This document shows, piece by piece, positions 1-8,040 of a DNA stretch of 50,569 nucleotides. The position numbers and the translations under genes were made by a program. The DNA is from JBAZOB01 sp041648895 (GTDB lineage: Bacteria > Patescibacteriota > JAHJAL01). Position 1 is the first letter of the stretch, and every line of letters starts with the position of its first letter. Location: the NCBI GenBank assembly GCA_041648895.1, contig JBAZOB010000007.1:1-50569 (forward strand), in the 5' to 3' direction. The notes below the pieces were generated by a model. That model was not told the origin of the DNA. It saw only the letters and a program-made list of their open reading frames with translations, and did not search any database.

Positions 1-5
1 TTATG

Positions 6-34
6 ATGAGATCCCCGCTCAAGGCGGGGATGAC
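6..34. repeat. REP-like palindromic unit (half element)
   Basis: A 29-bp unit, core ATCCCCGCTCAAGGCGGGGAT, whose arms ATCCCCGC and GCGGGGAT form a GC-rich hairpin in an otherwise AT-rich gap. The same unit occurs as an inverted pair at 2905-2991 and 38264-38349. Here only one unit lies inside the window, so the partner may be beyond the left edge or absent. Confidence 0.85.
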
Positions 35-65
35 AGGGGAAATATTAACTAGCACTACTCATTAA

Positions 66-494
66 TTAATTTTTTATATACTTTAACGCTTCATCGAGAA
101 CCTGCTTGCTGCCGTCATAAGTAATTTTTTCTCGAGCGTCTTCATAGGTGAGCCAGTGGCACTGGGCAATTTCAACCGGGTCGATTTGGATATGATCATT
201 TTCAGGCTGACCAAGGAAATAGACAGCGGTTTTATTGATGGGTTTAAGACCAACAGTGACGACGTCGTATTTATATTCTTGGCGAAAATCGGGAATAATT
301 TTGGCTTTGATGCCGGTTTCTTCCCAGACTTCGCGGCGGGCGGTTTGTTCTTCCGTTTCATCAGCCTCGACGTGACCTTTGGGAAAATTCCAATAATTCT
401 CCCGGGTGGGCGAATTGTGCTTGATGATCAAAAATTTTAATTGTTCGTTTTCCTTTTTATAAACAACGATCCCACAGACTTTTTCCTGAAGCAT
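66..494 (-). CDS. NUDIX hydrolase (diadenosine tetraphosphatase-like)
   Basis: A 142-residue NUDIX-fold pyrophosphohydrolase. The Nudix box is complete at residues 40-62: G40, E46, R54-E55, E58-E59, G61-I62, with the Mg-binding glutamates all present. The preceding YWNFPKGH and the N-terminal reading CGIVVYKK resemble bis(5'-nucleosyl)-tetraphosphatases, which cut Ap4A-type dinucleotides; the substrate cannot be fixed from sequence. I start at the ATG at 494. A TTG 13 codons upstream would add a hydrophobic leader that does not look like part of the fold. It is transcribed away from the S51 peptidase gene, sharing an AT-rich gap of 84 bp. Confidence 0.9.
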   Translation of the reverse strand: MLQEKVCGIVVYKKENEQLKFLIIKHNSPTRENYWNFPKGHVEADETEEQTARREVWEETGIKAKIIPDFRQEYKYDVVTVGLKPINKTAVYFLGQPENDHIQIDPVEIAQCHWLTYEDAREKITYDGSKQVLDEALKYIKN

Positions 495-578
495 GATGAA
501 AATTAATTTTATAACTTGTTTATTATAATCCAAATGATAATAATGATAAAATTATGCTAGGAAAAATAATTTTTATTA

Positions 579-1337
579 ATGGATAATAAAAGAAAAATAG
601 TGGCTATCGGCGGAGGCGAGATTGGGCGGCCGGGATATGCAATTGAAACCGAAAAAATTGATCGGGAAATTATCGCGTTGTCCGGTAAAAAACGACCAAA
701 ATTATTGTTACTACCCACAGCCAGTGGTGACAGCCAGTTATATTATGAGGTGGTAAAAAAATATTTTGGGCGTAAATTGGGTTGCGAAACAGATGTTTTG
801 TATTTATTTAACAATCAACTGTCGCGACAGGAAATAATAAAGAAAATACAGTCAGCTGATATTATCTATGTTGGAGGTGGCAATACATTGCGCATGATGA
901 GGAGGTGGCGAAAACTGGGAGTGGACAAAATATTAGTCAAGGCCTGGGAAAATGGTTGCATAATGAGCGGGGTGAGTGCCGGTTCTATCTGTTGGTTTGA
1001 ATATGGCAATTCTGATTCAGTCAAAAGCGTCAACAAAAAAGCACAATTAATCAGAGTGCGCGGACTGGGCATGATACCGGCTAGTCATTGTCCCCATTAT
1101 GATTTTGAAAAAGATCGCCGGATAGGTATTAAAAAAATGATGGCTAAAACTCCCGGAGTGGCCATTTGTATAGATAATCGAGCGGCAATTGAAATTGTTG
1201 ATAATCAATATCGTATAATTACTGATATCAAGAATGTCAGCGCTTATAAAGTATTTTGGCAAGACGGTAAATATTACCAAATTAAACTGCCCAGCCATAA
1301 GTGGGGAGATATTGGTGAATTATTGAGAAAAATTTAG
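579..1337 (+). CDS. Peptidase S51 family protein (dipeptidase E / cyanophycinase-like)
   Basis: A 252-residue protein of the S51 fold, whose members are serine peptidases acting on Asp-X dipeptides or cyanophycin. Visible landmarks are the N-terminal strand IVAIGGGEIG, the YVGGGNT loop at 98-103, the nucleophile elbow GVSAGS with Ser133, and the CPHYD segment with His173 as a likely catalytic histidine. The length fits the YgaJ-like branch. It is soluble, with no signal peptide. An Asp-dipeptidase or salvage role is inference from the family. It starts at the ATG at 579 and is followed 21 bp later by a small co-directional gene. Confidence 0.82.
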   Translation: MDNKRKIVAIGGGEIGRPGYAIETEKIDREIIALSGKKRPKLLLLPTASGDSQLYYEVVKKYFGRKLGCETDVLYLFNNQLSRQEIIKKIQSADIIYVGGGNTLRMMRRWRKLGVDKILVKAWENGCIMSGVSAGSICWFEYGNSDSVKSVNKKAQLIRVRGLGMIPASHCPHYDFEKDRRIGIKKMMAKTPGVAICIDNRAAIEIVDNQYRIITDIKNVSAYKVFWQDGKYYQIKLPSHKWGDIGELLRKI

Positions 1338-1358
1338 TTAAAATTAATAAATATTGGC

Positions 1359-1784
1359 ATGAAGAAAAACATTGAATCTGACCCCAAGTCTACAGATGTA
1401 AGTAAAGAGTTAAATGATGATGATATTACTATCCAATATTCCAAACAAGAATTGGAAGAATTTGACGGAATGTTAGCTGAGTTCAGACGACAAGTGATCG
1501 AAATTGAGCGACTGGAAATCGCTAGAGAATCCACAGATAAAATAGATAAAATCTGGGGCGAATTATTGAAAGAAAAAGAGGCCCAACTGCGAACTTGTTA
1601 TCAAAATATGGCAGATCAATCAAAACTAGATATCGATTGGTATGGCATACAAAACAATAAAGACCTCAAAAAAAGCTGGATCGAAACGAACCAGTTGATA
1701 TGTAATGAGTTCAAAGAGGAAACAAATGCTGAAATTAAAGAATTGGTTGCTTACTGTCAGAAACAGGGGAAAATAATTAAGTAA
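1359..1784 (+). CDS. Hypothetical acidic helical protein
   Basis: A 141-residue protein I do not recognise. It is rich in Glu, Lys, Asp and Ile, has no membrane segment or signal peptide, and reads as mostly helical with a likely coiled-coil stretch at about residues 27-80. A Trp pair near 105-113 and two late cysteines are the only distinctive residues. It follows the S51 gene by 21 bp and is probably co-transcribed. Its TAA (1782-1784) directly abuts the stop of the convergent prenyl synthase gene, with no bases between. Confidence 0.6.
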   Translation: MKKNIESDPKSTDVSKELNDDDITIQYSKQELEEFDGMLAEFRRQVIEIERLEIARESTDKIDKIWGELLKEKEAQLRTCYQNMADQSKLDIDWYGIQNNKDLKKSWIETNQLICNEFKEETNAEIKELVAYCQKQGKIIK

Positions 1785-2828
1785 TTATTTTTCCCGCTGG
1801 ATGCAGTAATCGAGGATTTGGAGTAATATCTTTCGATATTGATTGGCGGGTAAATTTTTGACGGTGGTTGTTTTGGCCTGGCTAATTAGTTTATTAGCTA
1901 GTTCTTGGGCATAATTAAAAGCTTGATAATGATCGATGATATCGATAGCCTGGGAAATTAATTTTTTATCGGTGGTTGACTGTGATAATATGTGGATTAA
2001 TTTCTTTTTATCAGTTGGCTGGGCTTTTTTTATGGTATGAATAACGAGTAAGCTGATTTTACCTTCACTAATGTCTTCGCCGGTGGCTTTGCCCCAGGCG
2101 CCGGTGGGTTTTAGATTGAGAATGTCATCGCGAATTTGAAAGGCCATGCCCATATTTTTGGCAATGTCGTTAATGGCACGTAAATTAGATAAATGGTCGG
2201 CGGCAATGGCCCCCAGTTGCATGGCCACCGATAGCAAGGCGCTGGTCTTGTAGGCGGTCATTTGTAGATAATCGGCTTCATCAATGGAAAAATCATGTTG
2301 CTGACTCCACTCTATGTCCATGGCTTGGCCCAAATGCAGACTGGTTAATTTGTCGGTGATAATTTGGTAGGCCAATATTTTTTTTTGATCGGATAAATGG
2401 CTATCGTGAATAATTTTTTGGGCGAAATAATACAGAAAATTGCCATTATTGACGGAAATGGCGGTACCAAATTGCTGGTAAACACATTTTTTGCCCCGAC
2501 GAGTTAGCGATTTATCTTCGATATCGTCGATAATCAGCGTACCAGAATGAATTAATTCCGGAATAACTGCTAATTCGTCAATATCTTCATTGCGGCCGGT
2601 AAAAATATCGTGCAATAAGTATGTTAAGACGGGCCGGAAGCGCTTACCGCCGCTGGCAAACATATGATAAAAAGGCCGGCTAATGGTCTGCAGCCAAATA
2701 TCTGGATTAAATTGATAATCAACTTCGCCGATATGTTTTTTCAACCATGATTGAGTGACTTTCGGTGGCAGTATTTGCCCAACTGTTTTTTCGATTAAAG
2801 GCAATTTTTGTTGAAAATATTTTTTCAT
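1785..2828 (-). CDS. Polyprenyl diphosphate synthase (FPP/GGPP synthase family)
   Basis: A 347-residue all-alpha trans-prenyltransferase that condenses isopentenyl diphosphate onto allylic diphosphates to make lipid carriers or quinone tails. GGKRFRP (60-66) binds IPP. The first Asp-rich motif is D101-D102-I-E-D105, followed by the R110-R111-G substrate-binding pair. The second motif is D234-D235-I-L-N238, with Asn where most bacterial enzymes have Asp; DDxxN is usual in fungal and animal GGPP synthases. Small residues (Gly, Thr) sit 5 and 4 positions before the first motif, so the product may be longer than C15; this is inference. The ATG at 2828 is chosen; GTG 2849 is possible. Confidence 0.9.
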   Translation of the reverse strand: MKKYFQQKLPLIEKTVGQILPPKVTQSWLKKHIGEVDYQFNPDIWLQTISRPFYHMFASGGKRFRPVLTYLLHDIFTGRNEDIDELAVIPELIHSGTLIIDDIEDKSLTRRGKKCVYQQFGTAISVNNGNFLYYFAQKIIHDSHLSDQKKILAYQIITDKLTSLHLGQAMDIEWSQQHDFSIDEADYLQMTAYKTSALLSVAMQLGAIAADHLSNLRAINDIAKNMGMAFQIRDDILNLKPTGAWGKATGEDISEGKISLLVIHTIKKAQPTDKKKLIHILSQSTTDKKLISQAIDIIDHYQAFNYAQELANKLISQAKTTTVKNLPANQYRKILLQILDYCIQREK

Positions 2829-2904
2829 ACTTAAGATAAAATTAATCACCAATATTATACACTATGACGGATTATGAAAATCTTAATTTATTAGTTTTGC
2901 TAAT

Positions 2905-2991
2905 GTCATCCCCGCCTTGAGCGGGGATCTCATCATCAAGAACGCAAATAAACGCGTTACATATGAGATCCCCGCTCAAGGCGGGGATGAC
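2905..2991. repeat. Composite REP-like element (two inverted 29-bp units)
   Basis: Unit 1 (2905-2933) and unit 2 (2963-2991) are exact reverse complements, each able to form its own GC-rich hairpin. The 29-bp spacer ends AAACGCGTTACAT and resembles the spacer of the second full copy at 38264-38349, so the whole 87-bp element is the repeated entity. The following AT-rich stretch up to 3115 holds imperfect inverted copies of AATTACAAATTAC-like sequence. The element lies between the divergent prenyl synthase and EF-hand genes. Confidence 0.88.
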
Positions 2992-3115
2992 AATCAAGAG
3001 TTATCTGTGTTATTAGAATAACTCATTAATAATTACAAATTACATGATGAATAAGTTATTATTATATTGATTACACAAAATTATACTTTGTAATTTGTCA
3101 TTTGTAATTATTATT

Positions 3116-3322
3116 ATGTCTGTTCGAAATCTTATTATTATCGCTATTTCCTTTGTCGCCTTGATATTAATTGCGGTTTTTTCTTTTATTAACCCGGGGG
3201 CGGAAAAAAACGATTACGATCTGTGCGATACCAATTTTGACGGAGTGGTGGATACGGATGAAATCTGGCAGTGTTATCAACAGGGGAATATTGAATCGAC
3301 ACCGCTCTCATCGAATACGTAA
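3116..3322 (+). CDS. Small membrane-anchored protein with one EF-hand-like loop
   Basis: A 68-residue protein starting at the ATG at 3116; an upstream in-frame TTG would only lengthen the hydrophobic end. Residues 4-26 are one hydrophobic segment, so it is a signal anchor or an uncleaved signal. After a short linker comes D-T-N-F-D-G-V-V-D-T-D-E, which fits the 12-residue calcium loop rule exactly (D1, N3, D5, G6, V8, D9, E12), as in dockerins and EF-hands. A cysteine sits on each side of the loop and could form a disulphide. No Shine-Dalgarno sequence is visible. A calcium-dependent surface role is inference. A perfect terminator hairpin follows at 3431. Confidence 0.65.
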   Translation: MSVRNLIIIAISFVALILIAVFSFINPGAEKNDYDLCDTNFDGVVDTDEIWQCYQQGNIESTPLSSNT

Positions 3323-3430
3323 TAAAACGTCGAGATTTAAGCCTAAAATTTGGGGATGATATTTTTCTCGCTGGAGAAGTTAACAAACAATATAGGCAAA
3401 AATAGATAGGTTAGTGTCGATTGAAATAAT

Positions 3431-3459
3431 AAAACAGACAACGTGGTGTTGTCTGTTTT
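3431..3459. terminator. Bidirectional intrinsic terminator
   Basis: Perfect 12-bp stem AAAACAGACAAC / GTTGTCTGTTTT with a 5-nt loop. T-rich sequence follows on the plus strand (TTTTATTTAATTTTTT), and the A-run supplies a T-run for the other strand. It separates the EF-hand gene from the convergent coiled-coil gene, whose stop is at 3481. Confidence 0.85.
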
Positions 3460-3480
3460 ATTTAATTTTTTATGGAATGA

Positions 3481-5829
3481 TTATTTGTTCTGATCAGGAT
3501 TATTTTTTATAACTTGCTCGAGCGAGTGGAATTTCTCCAGCAGTTCTTTTTCCACTGCGGAAAATTCGGGAGCGGAGAGAGAGTTAATGGCTTTGATTGT
3601 CTCTTTGATTTTTACCAAAATTTCACCAACAAACAACCCGGACAATTTGGAAATGTCTTTCATGTCTTCATGTTCGAAATATCCAGAATAGTTATCAAAT
3701 TGACTCAAAAGGCTTTTGAGCCGAGGATTGTTCCGATTAAATTCTTTATTCTGTCGAGTGAGATCAAATATTTCATTGCGACAGTTTTTTATCTCACTAT
3801 TCAGAGAGGCGATTTTGCTTTGCTTGATCTCAATTCTTTTCTCACGTGAGCGGTTGTTCCATAGTCCGTTCCACCAAGATGCATTCCTGATATCGTGCCG
3901 TAAAGAATTGATCTCATTGTTTAATTTAGTTGCCTGTTGATCATAATCTTCATCTTTTTTATTGTTTGTATCGATTTTTTGGGAAATGTCTTGATTATAA
4001 ATTGTATATTTTTTATCCGACCGATCCTTGTCAATATCGTAAACATCGATAGCAATCTTTGTGGTTAGTAATTCTTTGTCTTCGGTCAAATACTTAACCG
4101 AACGTATGATTTCTTCTGTCTGGCCTTTTTTCCTTTCAAGTTGGGCTTTTTTGGCTTCATATTCAGCATGTAATTTATGTAATTTCTCGGCGTCAGTGTG
4201 ATTTTTCAGATAAGACAGGTGGGCTTGATTGAATTTGGAATTAAGATCTTTTTCCAGCGCCGAGAGGGTGGCTTGACGTTCAGCTTCGATGGCCTGATTT
4301 AATTTATCCAATTGGGCTTGAGGCGAATCACCACGGCAAATAATGTTGATATTTTCCGGACTAAGCGTCAATTGATGATTGAGAGATTTGGCATCAATCA
4401 AGTCTCGATCTTTATTGTTTTTACTTTCAAGATACTTGATGATATTGTCGATACTATCAGTTTTTAATCTGGTGGCAATATTGGTCAGAGTTTGCGCAAG
4501 AGCTTGATTGGCATTCAAAGTGGCAGTTAGATTTAGAAAGCTTATTTTCTTTTCCTTTTCACCGTAACAATGGCTGTACTCATAATCAATATCCATAGCG
4601 GCCGTAATGTATTGGCTGGTGTAATTTTTATTCTTTTGTGACTCTGATCCGGGGGTGAATTTTAAGTAGCTCTCCAGTTCTGTTTCATCAGCTTGCCAAC
4701 TGCAAGCAAAATGCTGAAAATCAATTTCTTTATTAACGAGTGATTGTAGAAATTTTTTGACATCTGCCTTAGTATGTTCATAAATAAATCTACCAATAAT
4801 TCCATATTTTTCATGTAAGTATTTTTCCAGAGTGGTCAGTTCGGATGATAATCTTTGACCACTTTTCGGATCGGGTCCAAGATACTGATAGAGTAAGTTT
4901 AAACTTTCCTGATAAAGTTCTTTAATTTGATCACTATTTTGGATCTCCTTACTATATTCTTGATGCAACAGTTGATGTTCATCAATGAGTAATTGCAGAC
5001 TGTCCAGTTGCATATCTTGTTTGACTTTATCAACTTCCTGATCAATGTGCTGACATAGTTTTTTGTAAAGTAAATATTGAGTAAATTCTTCACCATATGT
5101 TTCCAGGTGTTGGTTAAAATCTTGATCGGATTTGACGTTAAACTTATATTCAATTTTGATTCCCTGAGGAGTATGATAATCGGTTTCTTTGATGCAACGG
5201 AATTGCAGTGATTTTTCGGGGAGGAAATAGTTGGCTATTTGATCATATTGATGCTGCCATAGTTGCTGTTTTTTTTCGTCTTGTTCTTTTTCTAATTGAC
5301 GTATTTCATGATTAACGGAATTGATAAAATCTTTGGTGTCACGCCATTTTTTACTTGGTTTATCAGGATTTACCTGATCGGTGTTTATTTTTTCAGTTAG
5401 ATCTTTTTTCCCCTGATAAACCGCGTTAATGTTTTGACGAAAATCATGCCGGGCCTCGTGGAAAGATCTTATTTCTTCAATCGGATTATCGCCTGTTGAA
5501 TAAACTTCAATAAATTTAAAGAAAGACATGGGAACATCATTATTGCCTTGATTGCTGGCTAAGTACAAATCATAGGCTTCTTTGATGTTTTGAAACACTT
5601 CTTTATATAAGGGAATATTGTTTGTAGTGTCGGTATATTTCTGGTCGATATCGTTATTAATCGATTTGATACCTGATACATGTGATTGAGATTGATCCAA
5701 TTCAGCTTGAATTTGTTGGTCAGCTTGTTGGTTTTGATTAATTTTTTCTTCAAATTGAGTAATTTTTTCTTGCTGCTTTTTTTCAAAAATTGATTGCTGC
5801 AAGCCTTTTTTAAAATCATCTAGCTTCAT
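3481..5829 (-). CDS. Large coiled-coil protein of unknown function
   Basis: A 782-residue protein, very rich in Lys, Glu, Gln, Asn and Asp, with long helical heptad-like stretches near the N terminus (about 1-60), around 170-220 and through roughly 580-760. There is no signal peptide, membrane span or nucleotide-binding motif, so it is not an SMC-type ATPase. I do not recognise a family. The ATG at 5829 is chosen because a longer frame would run into the glycosyltransferase gene. Oddly, an intrinsic terminator for that upstream gene ends only 22 bp before the start, and no Shine-Dalgarno sequence is visible. Expression must therefore depend on read-through or on a promoter buried in the neighbour. 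A structural or scaffold role is a guess. Confidence 0.75.
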   Translation of the reverse strand: MKLDDFKKGLQQSIFEKKQQEKITQFEEKINQNQQADQQIQAELDQSQSHVSGIKSINNDIDQKYTDTTNNIPLYKEVFQNIKEAYDLYLASNQGNNDVPMSFFKFIEVYSTGDNPIEEIRSFHEARHDFRQNINAVYQGKKDLTEKINTDQVNPDKPSKKWRDTKDFINSVNHEIRQLEKEQDEKKQQLWQHQYDQIANYFLPEKSLQFRCIKETDYHTPQGIKIEYKFNVKSDQDFNQHLETYGEEFTQYLLYKKLCQHIDQEVDKVKQDMQLDSLQLLIDEHQLLHQEYSKEIQNSDQIKELYQESLNLLYQYLGPDPKSGQRLSSELTTLEKYLHEKYGIIGRFIYEHTKADVKKFLQSLVNKEIDFQHFACSWQADETELESYLKFTPGSESQKNKNYTSQYITAAMDIDYEYSHCYGEKEKKISFLNLTATLNANQALAQTLTNIATRLKTDSIDNIIKYLESKNNKDRDLIDAKSLNHQLTLSPENINIICRGDSPQAQLDKLNQAIEAERQATLSALEKDLNSKFNQAHLSYLKNHTDAEKLHKLHAEYEAKKAQLERKKGQTEEIIRSVKYLTEDKELLTTKIAIDVYDIDKDRSDKKYTIYNQDISQKIDTNNKKDEDYDQQATKLNNEINSLRHDIRNASWWNGLWNNRSREKRIEIKQSKIASLNSEIKNCRNEIFDLTRQNKEFNRNNPRLKSLLSQFDNYSGYFEHEDMKDISKLSGLFVGEILVKIKETIKAINSLSAPEFSAVEKELLEKFHSLEQVIKNNPDQNK

Positions 5830-5851
5830 AGTTGTAAGTTTAATAACAAAT

Positions 5852-5883
5852 AAAAAACGCCTTACACTTTTTGAGTGTAGGCG
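5852..5883 (-). terminator. Intrinsic terminator overlapping the GT2 stop codon
   Basis: Read on the minus strand, CGCCTACACT pairs with AGTGTAAGGCG (one bulged base) across a CAAAA loop, followed by six T. The 5' arm encodes the last residues of the glycosyltransferase, so the terminator is inside the coding end. Confidence 0.8.
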
Positions 5884-6617
5884 GTTTTGTGGAGTAAAGA
5901 ATTGATGAGACGGGATTTGATTTGGACAACATCGAGAAAGACTCGCCAACCATCACGAATGATATTGACGCTACCCCGTGGTCGATCATACCAACTGACG
6001 GCTACTTCTTTTAAACGATAATCAAGAGTGGCGGCCAGAGAGAGAATTTCAATATCAAAACCGAAACGAGTGACGGTCAAACGAGAGAATAAGTCATAGG
6101 CCGCTTTTTGGGAAAAAAGTTTGAAGCCGCATTGAGTGTCTTTGATACCCGGAAGCAACATCTGCTGAATAAAATAATTGCCAATTCGACTGAATAATTG
6201 GCGATACCAGGACTGACGCGTTTTAATGCTGTCTTTTTTTATATGGCGAGAAGCGATGATCACTTCATAATCGGTAACATGGGGGAGTAATTTGTCTATT
6301 TCTTCGATGGGAGTGGCGAGGTCAGCATCCATAAACAGCATAAATTGGCCACGTAAATTGAGAGCGCCAGTTCTAATGGCGGCTCCTTTACCTTGGTTCT
6401 TTCGGTGGCGGATAACTCTTAGGTTAGGAATTTTATAAAAAAGACTTTTAACCACATCAATGGTTGTATCGGTGCTAGCATCATCAATAACAATAATCTC
6501 GGATCGATATGGTTGTCGGTCGAGATATTTGTGAGTGGTAATTAGAGTATCACTAATCCGGTGAGCTTCATTGTAAGCGGGAATAACAATGGAAAGGTAG
6601 ATATCTTGGTTCATCAT
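5862..6617 (-). CDS. Family 2 glycosyltransferase, dolichyl-phosphate glucosyltransferase-like (ALG5/DPM1 type)
   Basis: A 251-residue GT-A enzyme that would move a sugar from a nucleotide donor to a polyprenyl phosphate at the cytoplasmic membrane face. Features are SIVIPAYNEAHRI near residue 9, VIDDASTDTT, the NQGKGAAIRTG segment, the DXD-like MDADLATP, and DTQCGFKLF, which is characteristic of the ALG5/DPM1 group. It lacks the C-terminal membrane spans of GtrB-type proteins. A strong AAGGAGG lies 23 nt before the ATG at 6617, too far for normal use unless the GGAT-ATTT-ATCC mini-hairpin between them folds. The lipid-linked product may feed the surface-glycan genes at the other end of the window; this is inference. 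Confidence 0.88.
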   Translation of the reverse strand: MMNQDIYLSIVIPAYNEAHRISDTLITTHKYLDRQPYRSEIIVIDDASTDTTIDVVKSLFYKIPNLRVIRHRKNQGKGAAIRTGALNLRGQFMLFMDADLATPIEEIDKLLPHVTDYEVIIASRHIKKDSIKTRQSWYRQLFSRIGNYFIQQMLLPGIKDTQCGFKLFSQKAAYDLFSRLTVTRFGFDIEILSLAATLDYRLKEVAVSWYDRPRGSVNIIRDGWRVFLDVVQIKSRLINSLLHKTAYTQKV

Positions 6618-6661
6618 AAATTGATGATATGGATAAATATCCTCCTTTGTTATGTGCCGCT

Positions 6662-6691
6662 ACTGTAGCATATTTTGGGGATTATTGTAAA
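6662..6691 (-). promoter_or_regulatory. Possible promoter for the GT2 gene
   Basis: On the minus strand TTTACA (6691-6686) and TACAGT (6667-6662) are separated by 18 bp. The fit is moderate (5/6 and 4/6 to consensus). The position, between rbfA and the glycosyltransferase, is sensible. Confidence 0.35.
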
Positions 6692-6707
6692 GGGTACAAA
6701 AACAGAA

Positions 6708-7043
6708 TTATTGTGGCTTGGGTTTGACTTTTCGTAATAATTCTTCCACTCGCTCAGCCGCTTGTAAGGTATTATCATTTACAAAATGCAGTTCCGGGAT
6801 ATATTTGATCGTTAATTTTTCCGCGAGCAGATAACGAATTCTCTTTTTTTCTTGATTAAGAAATTTGGCAATATCCATTTTATCGCGCAGGGTGGAAACA
6901 AAGACTTTGGCCGAGCGTAAATCAGGGGAGGTTTTAACCTTGATGACACTTATCAATCCATATTCAATACCGTATAATCTTTGCATAATGCCCACTAAAA
7001 GGTCACGAATTTGATCATTAACTTGGTCCAATCGATTTTGCAT
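6708..7043 (-). CDS. rbfA: Ribosome-binding factor A
   Basis: A 111-residue KH-like assembly factor for the 30S subunit that binds near 16S helix 1 and is needed for 5'-end maturation. Recognisable parts are the N-terminal helix with QIRDLLVGIMQRL, the strand ISVIKVKTSPDLRSAKVFVS and the final IPELHFVNDNTLQAAERVEELL, matching the family end to end. It is the last gene of the long ribosomal series, downstream of rpsI with an 80-bp gap that contains a hairpin terminator. It may therefore be reached by read-through. The ATG at 7043 is the only sensible start. Confidence 0.95.
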   Translation of the reverse strand: MQNRLDQVNDQIRDLLVGIMQRLYGIEYGLISVIKVKTSPDLRSAKVFVSTLRDKMDIAKFLNQEKKRIRYLLAEKLTIKYIPELHFVNDNTLQAAERVEELLRKVKPKPQ

Positions 7044-7073
7044 GGATAATATTGGTAATTGGTAATTTTATAA

Positions 7074-7099
7074 AATGAGAGGACAAAATGCCTCTCATT
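7074..7099 (-). terminator. Intrinsic terminator after rpsI
   Basis: A perfect 9-bp stem AATGAGAGG / CCTCTCATT with an 8-nt loop, followed on the minus strand by TTTTATAAAATT. It would end most transcription of the ribosomal protein cluster just before rbfA. Confidence 0.65.
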
Positions 7100-7123
7100 A
7101 ATAGTGATAATAATATAAAAAAT

Positions 7124-7549
7124 TTAGCGCTTGGAGAATTGAGGGGCTTTGCGGGCACGCTTGAGACCGAATTTTTTGCGTTCTTTCATACGGGAATCTC
7201 GGGTCAGCATGCCAGTTTTACGAAGAATAGAGCGATTATCGGCTGAATATTCAACCAGGGCGCGGGCGATACCGAGGCGAATAGCGTCAGCTTGGCTAGT
7301 TTGCCCACCACCTTTAGCGTGAATACTAATATCAAATTTATTATTGGTACCAGTTAGTTCGAATGGCTTATAGACGTATTTTTGCCAGTTATTGATAGTA
7401 AAATATTGATCGATTGGTTTATCGTTGATCATAATCGATCCGGCGCCCTGATAAAGACGAACAGTTACAGTAGACGTTTTGCGTCGACCGACAGTTTGGA
7501 TATATCGCCCTTTAAAATTAACAGTTTTGGTGGATGTTTCTTTGTTCAT
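7124..7549 (-). CDS. rpsI: Small subunit ribosomal protein uS9 (S9)
   Basis: A 141-residue uS9. The body carries the family segment GGGQTSQADAIRLGIARAL and a basic tail ending QFSKR; in bacteria this tail threads to the P-site tRNA anticodon stem. An N-terminal stretch of about 10 residues precedes the conserved YIQTVGRRKTSTVTV. It follows rplM by 42 bp of (AAATTTT)-like sequence, the usual rplM-rpsI pairing. Start is the ATG at 7549. Confidence 0.97.
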   Translation of the reverse strand: MNKETSTKTVNFKGRYIQTVGRRKTSTVTVRLYQGAGSIMINDKPIDQYFTINNWQKYVYKPFELTGTNNKFDISIHAKGGGQTSQADAIRLGIARALVEYSADNRSILRKTGMLTRDSRMKERKKFGLKRARKAPQFSKR

Positions 7550-7591
7550 TTTTAAATTTTAAATTTTAAATATTAAATTTAAAATTTTAAG

Positions 7592-8014
7592 TTATTGATT
7601 AATAAATTTGGCGCCTTGGTGGGGGTGTTCGGCTTCTGGATAAACGCGTAGTTTTTTGAGCATTTTGTCACCCATTAAGTTTTTGGGGAGCATTTTACGG
7701 ACAGCGTTGTAAATAATCCAGGCTGGCTTCTTGATTTTCATTTCTTTGAACGTAGTAGTTTTCAAACCACCTAAATAACCAGTATGGCGATGATATTTTT
7801 TTTGTTCAGCTTTAAAGCCGGATAGTTTAATTTGTTTAGCGTTGACAATAACTACATAGTCACCACTATCAAATAGTGGGGTATATTGGGGTTTATTTTT
7901 TCCCATGAGAAGTCGAGCGACTTTGGTGGCCAAACGGCCCAAAATTTGATCCTGGGCATCGATGAGGTGCCATTGTTTGGCTTTTTTATCGTATTTATAG
8001 TCAGTTATTTTCAT
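7592..8014 (-). CDS. rplM: Large subunit ribosomal protein uL13 (L13)
   Basis: A 140-residue uL13, an early assembly protein of the 50S subunit. The conserved WHLIDAQDQILGRLAT is near the N terminus, with the internal YHRHTGYLGGLK, the AVRKMLPKN segment and the C-terminal HPHQGAKF. Length is normal for bacteria. It is paired with rpsI downstream and lies 26 bp after rplQ, so both are probably on the same message. Confidence 0.97.
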   Translation of the reverse strand: MKITDYKYDKKAKQWHLIDAQDQILGRLATKVARLLMGKNKPQYTPLFDSGDYVVIVNAKQIKLSGFKAEQKKYHRHTGYLGGLKTTTFKEMKIKKPAWIIYNAVRKMLPKNLMGDKMLKKLRVYPEAEHPHQGAKFINQ

Positions 8015-8040
8015 ACAAATTAGGAATTAGAAATTTTCAT

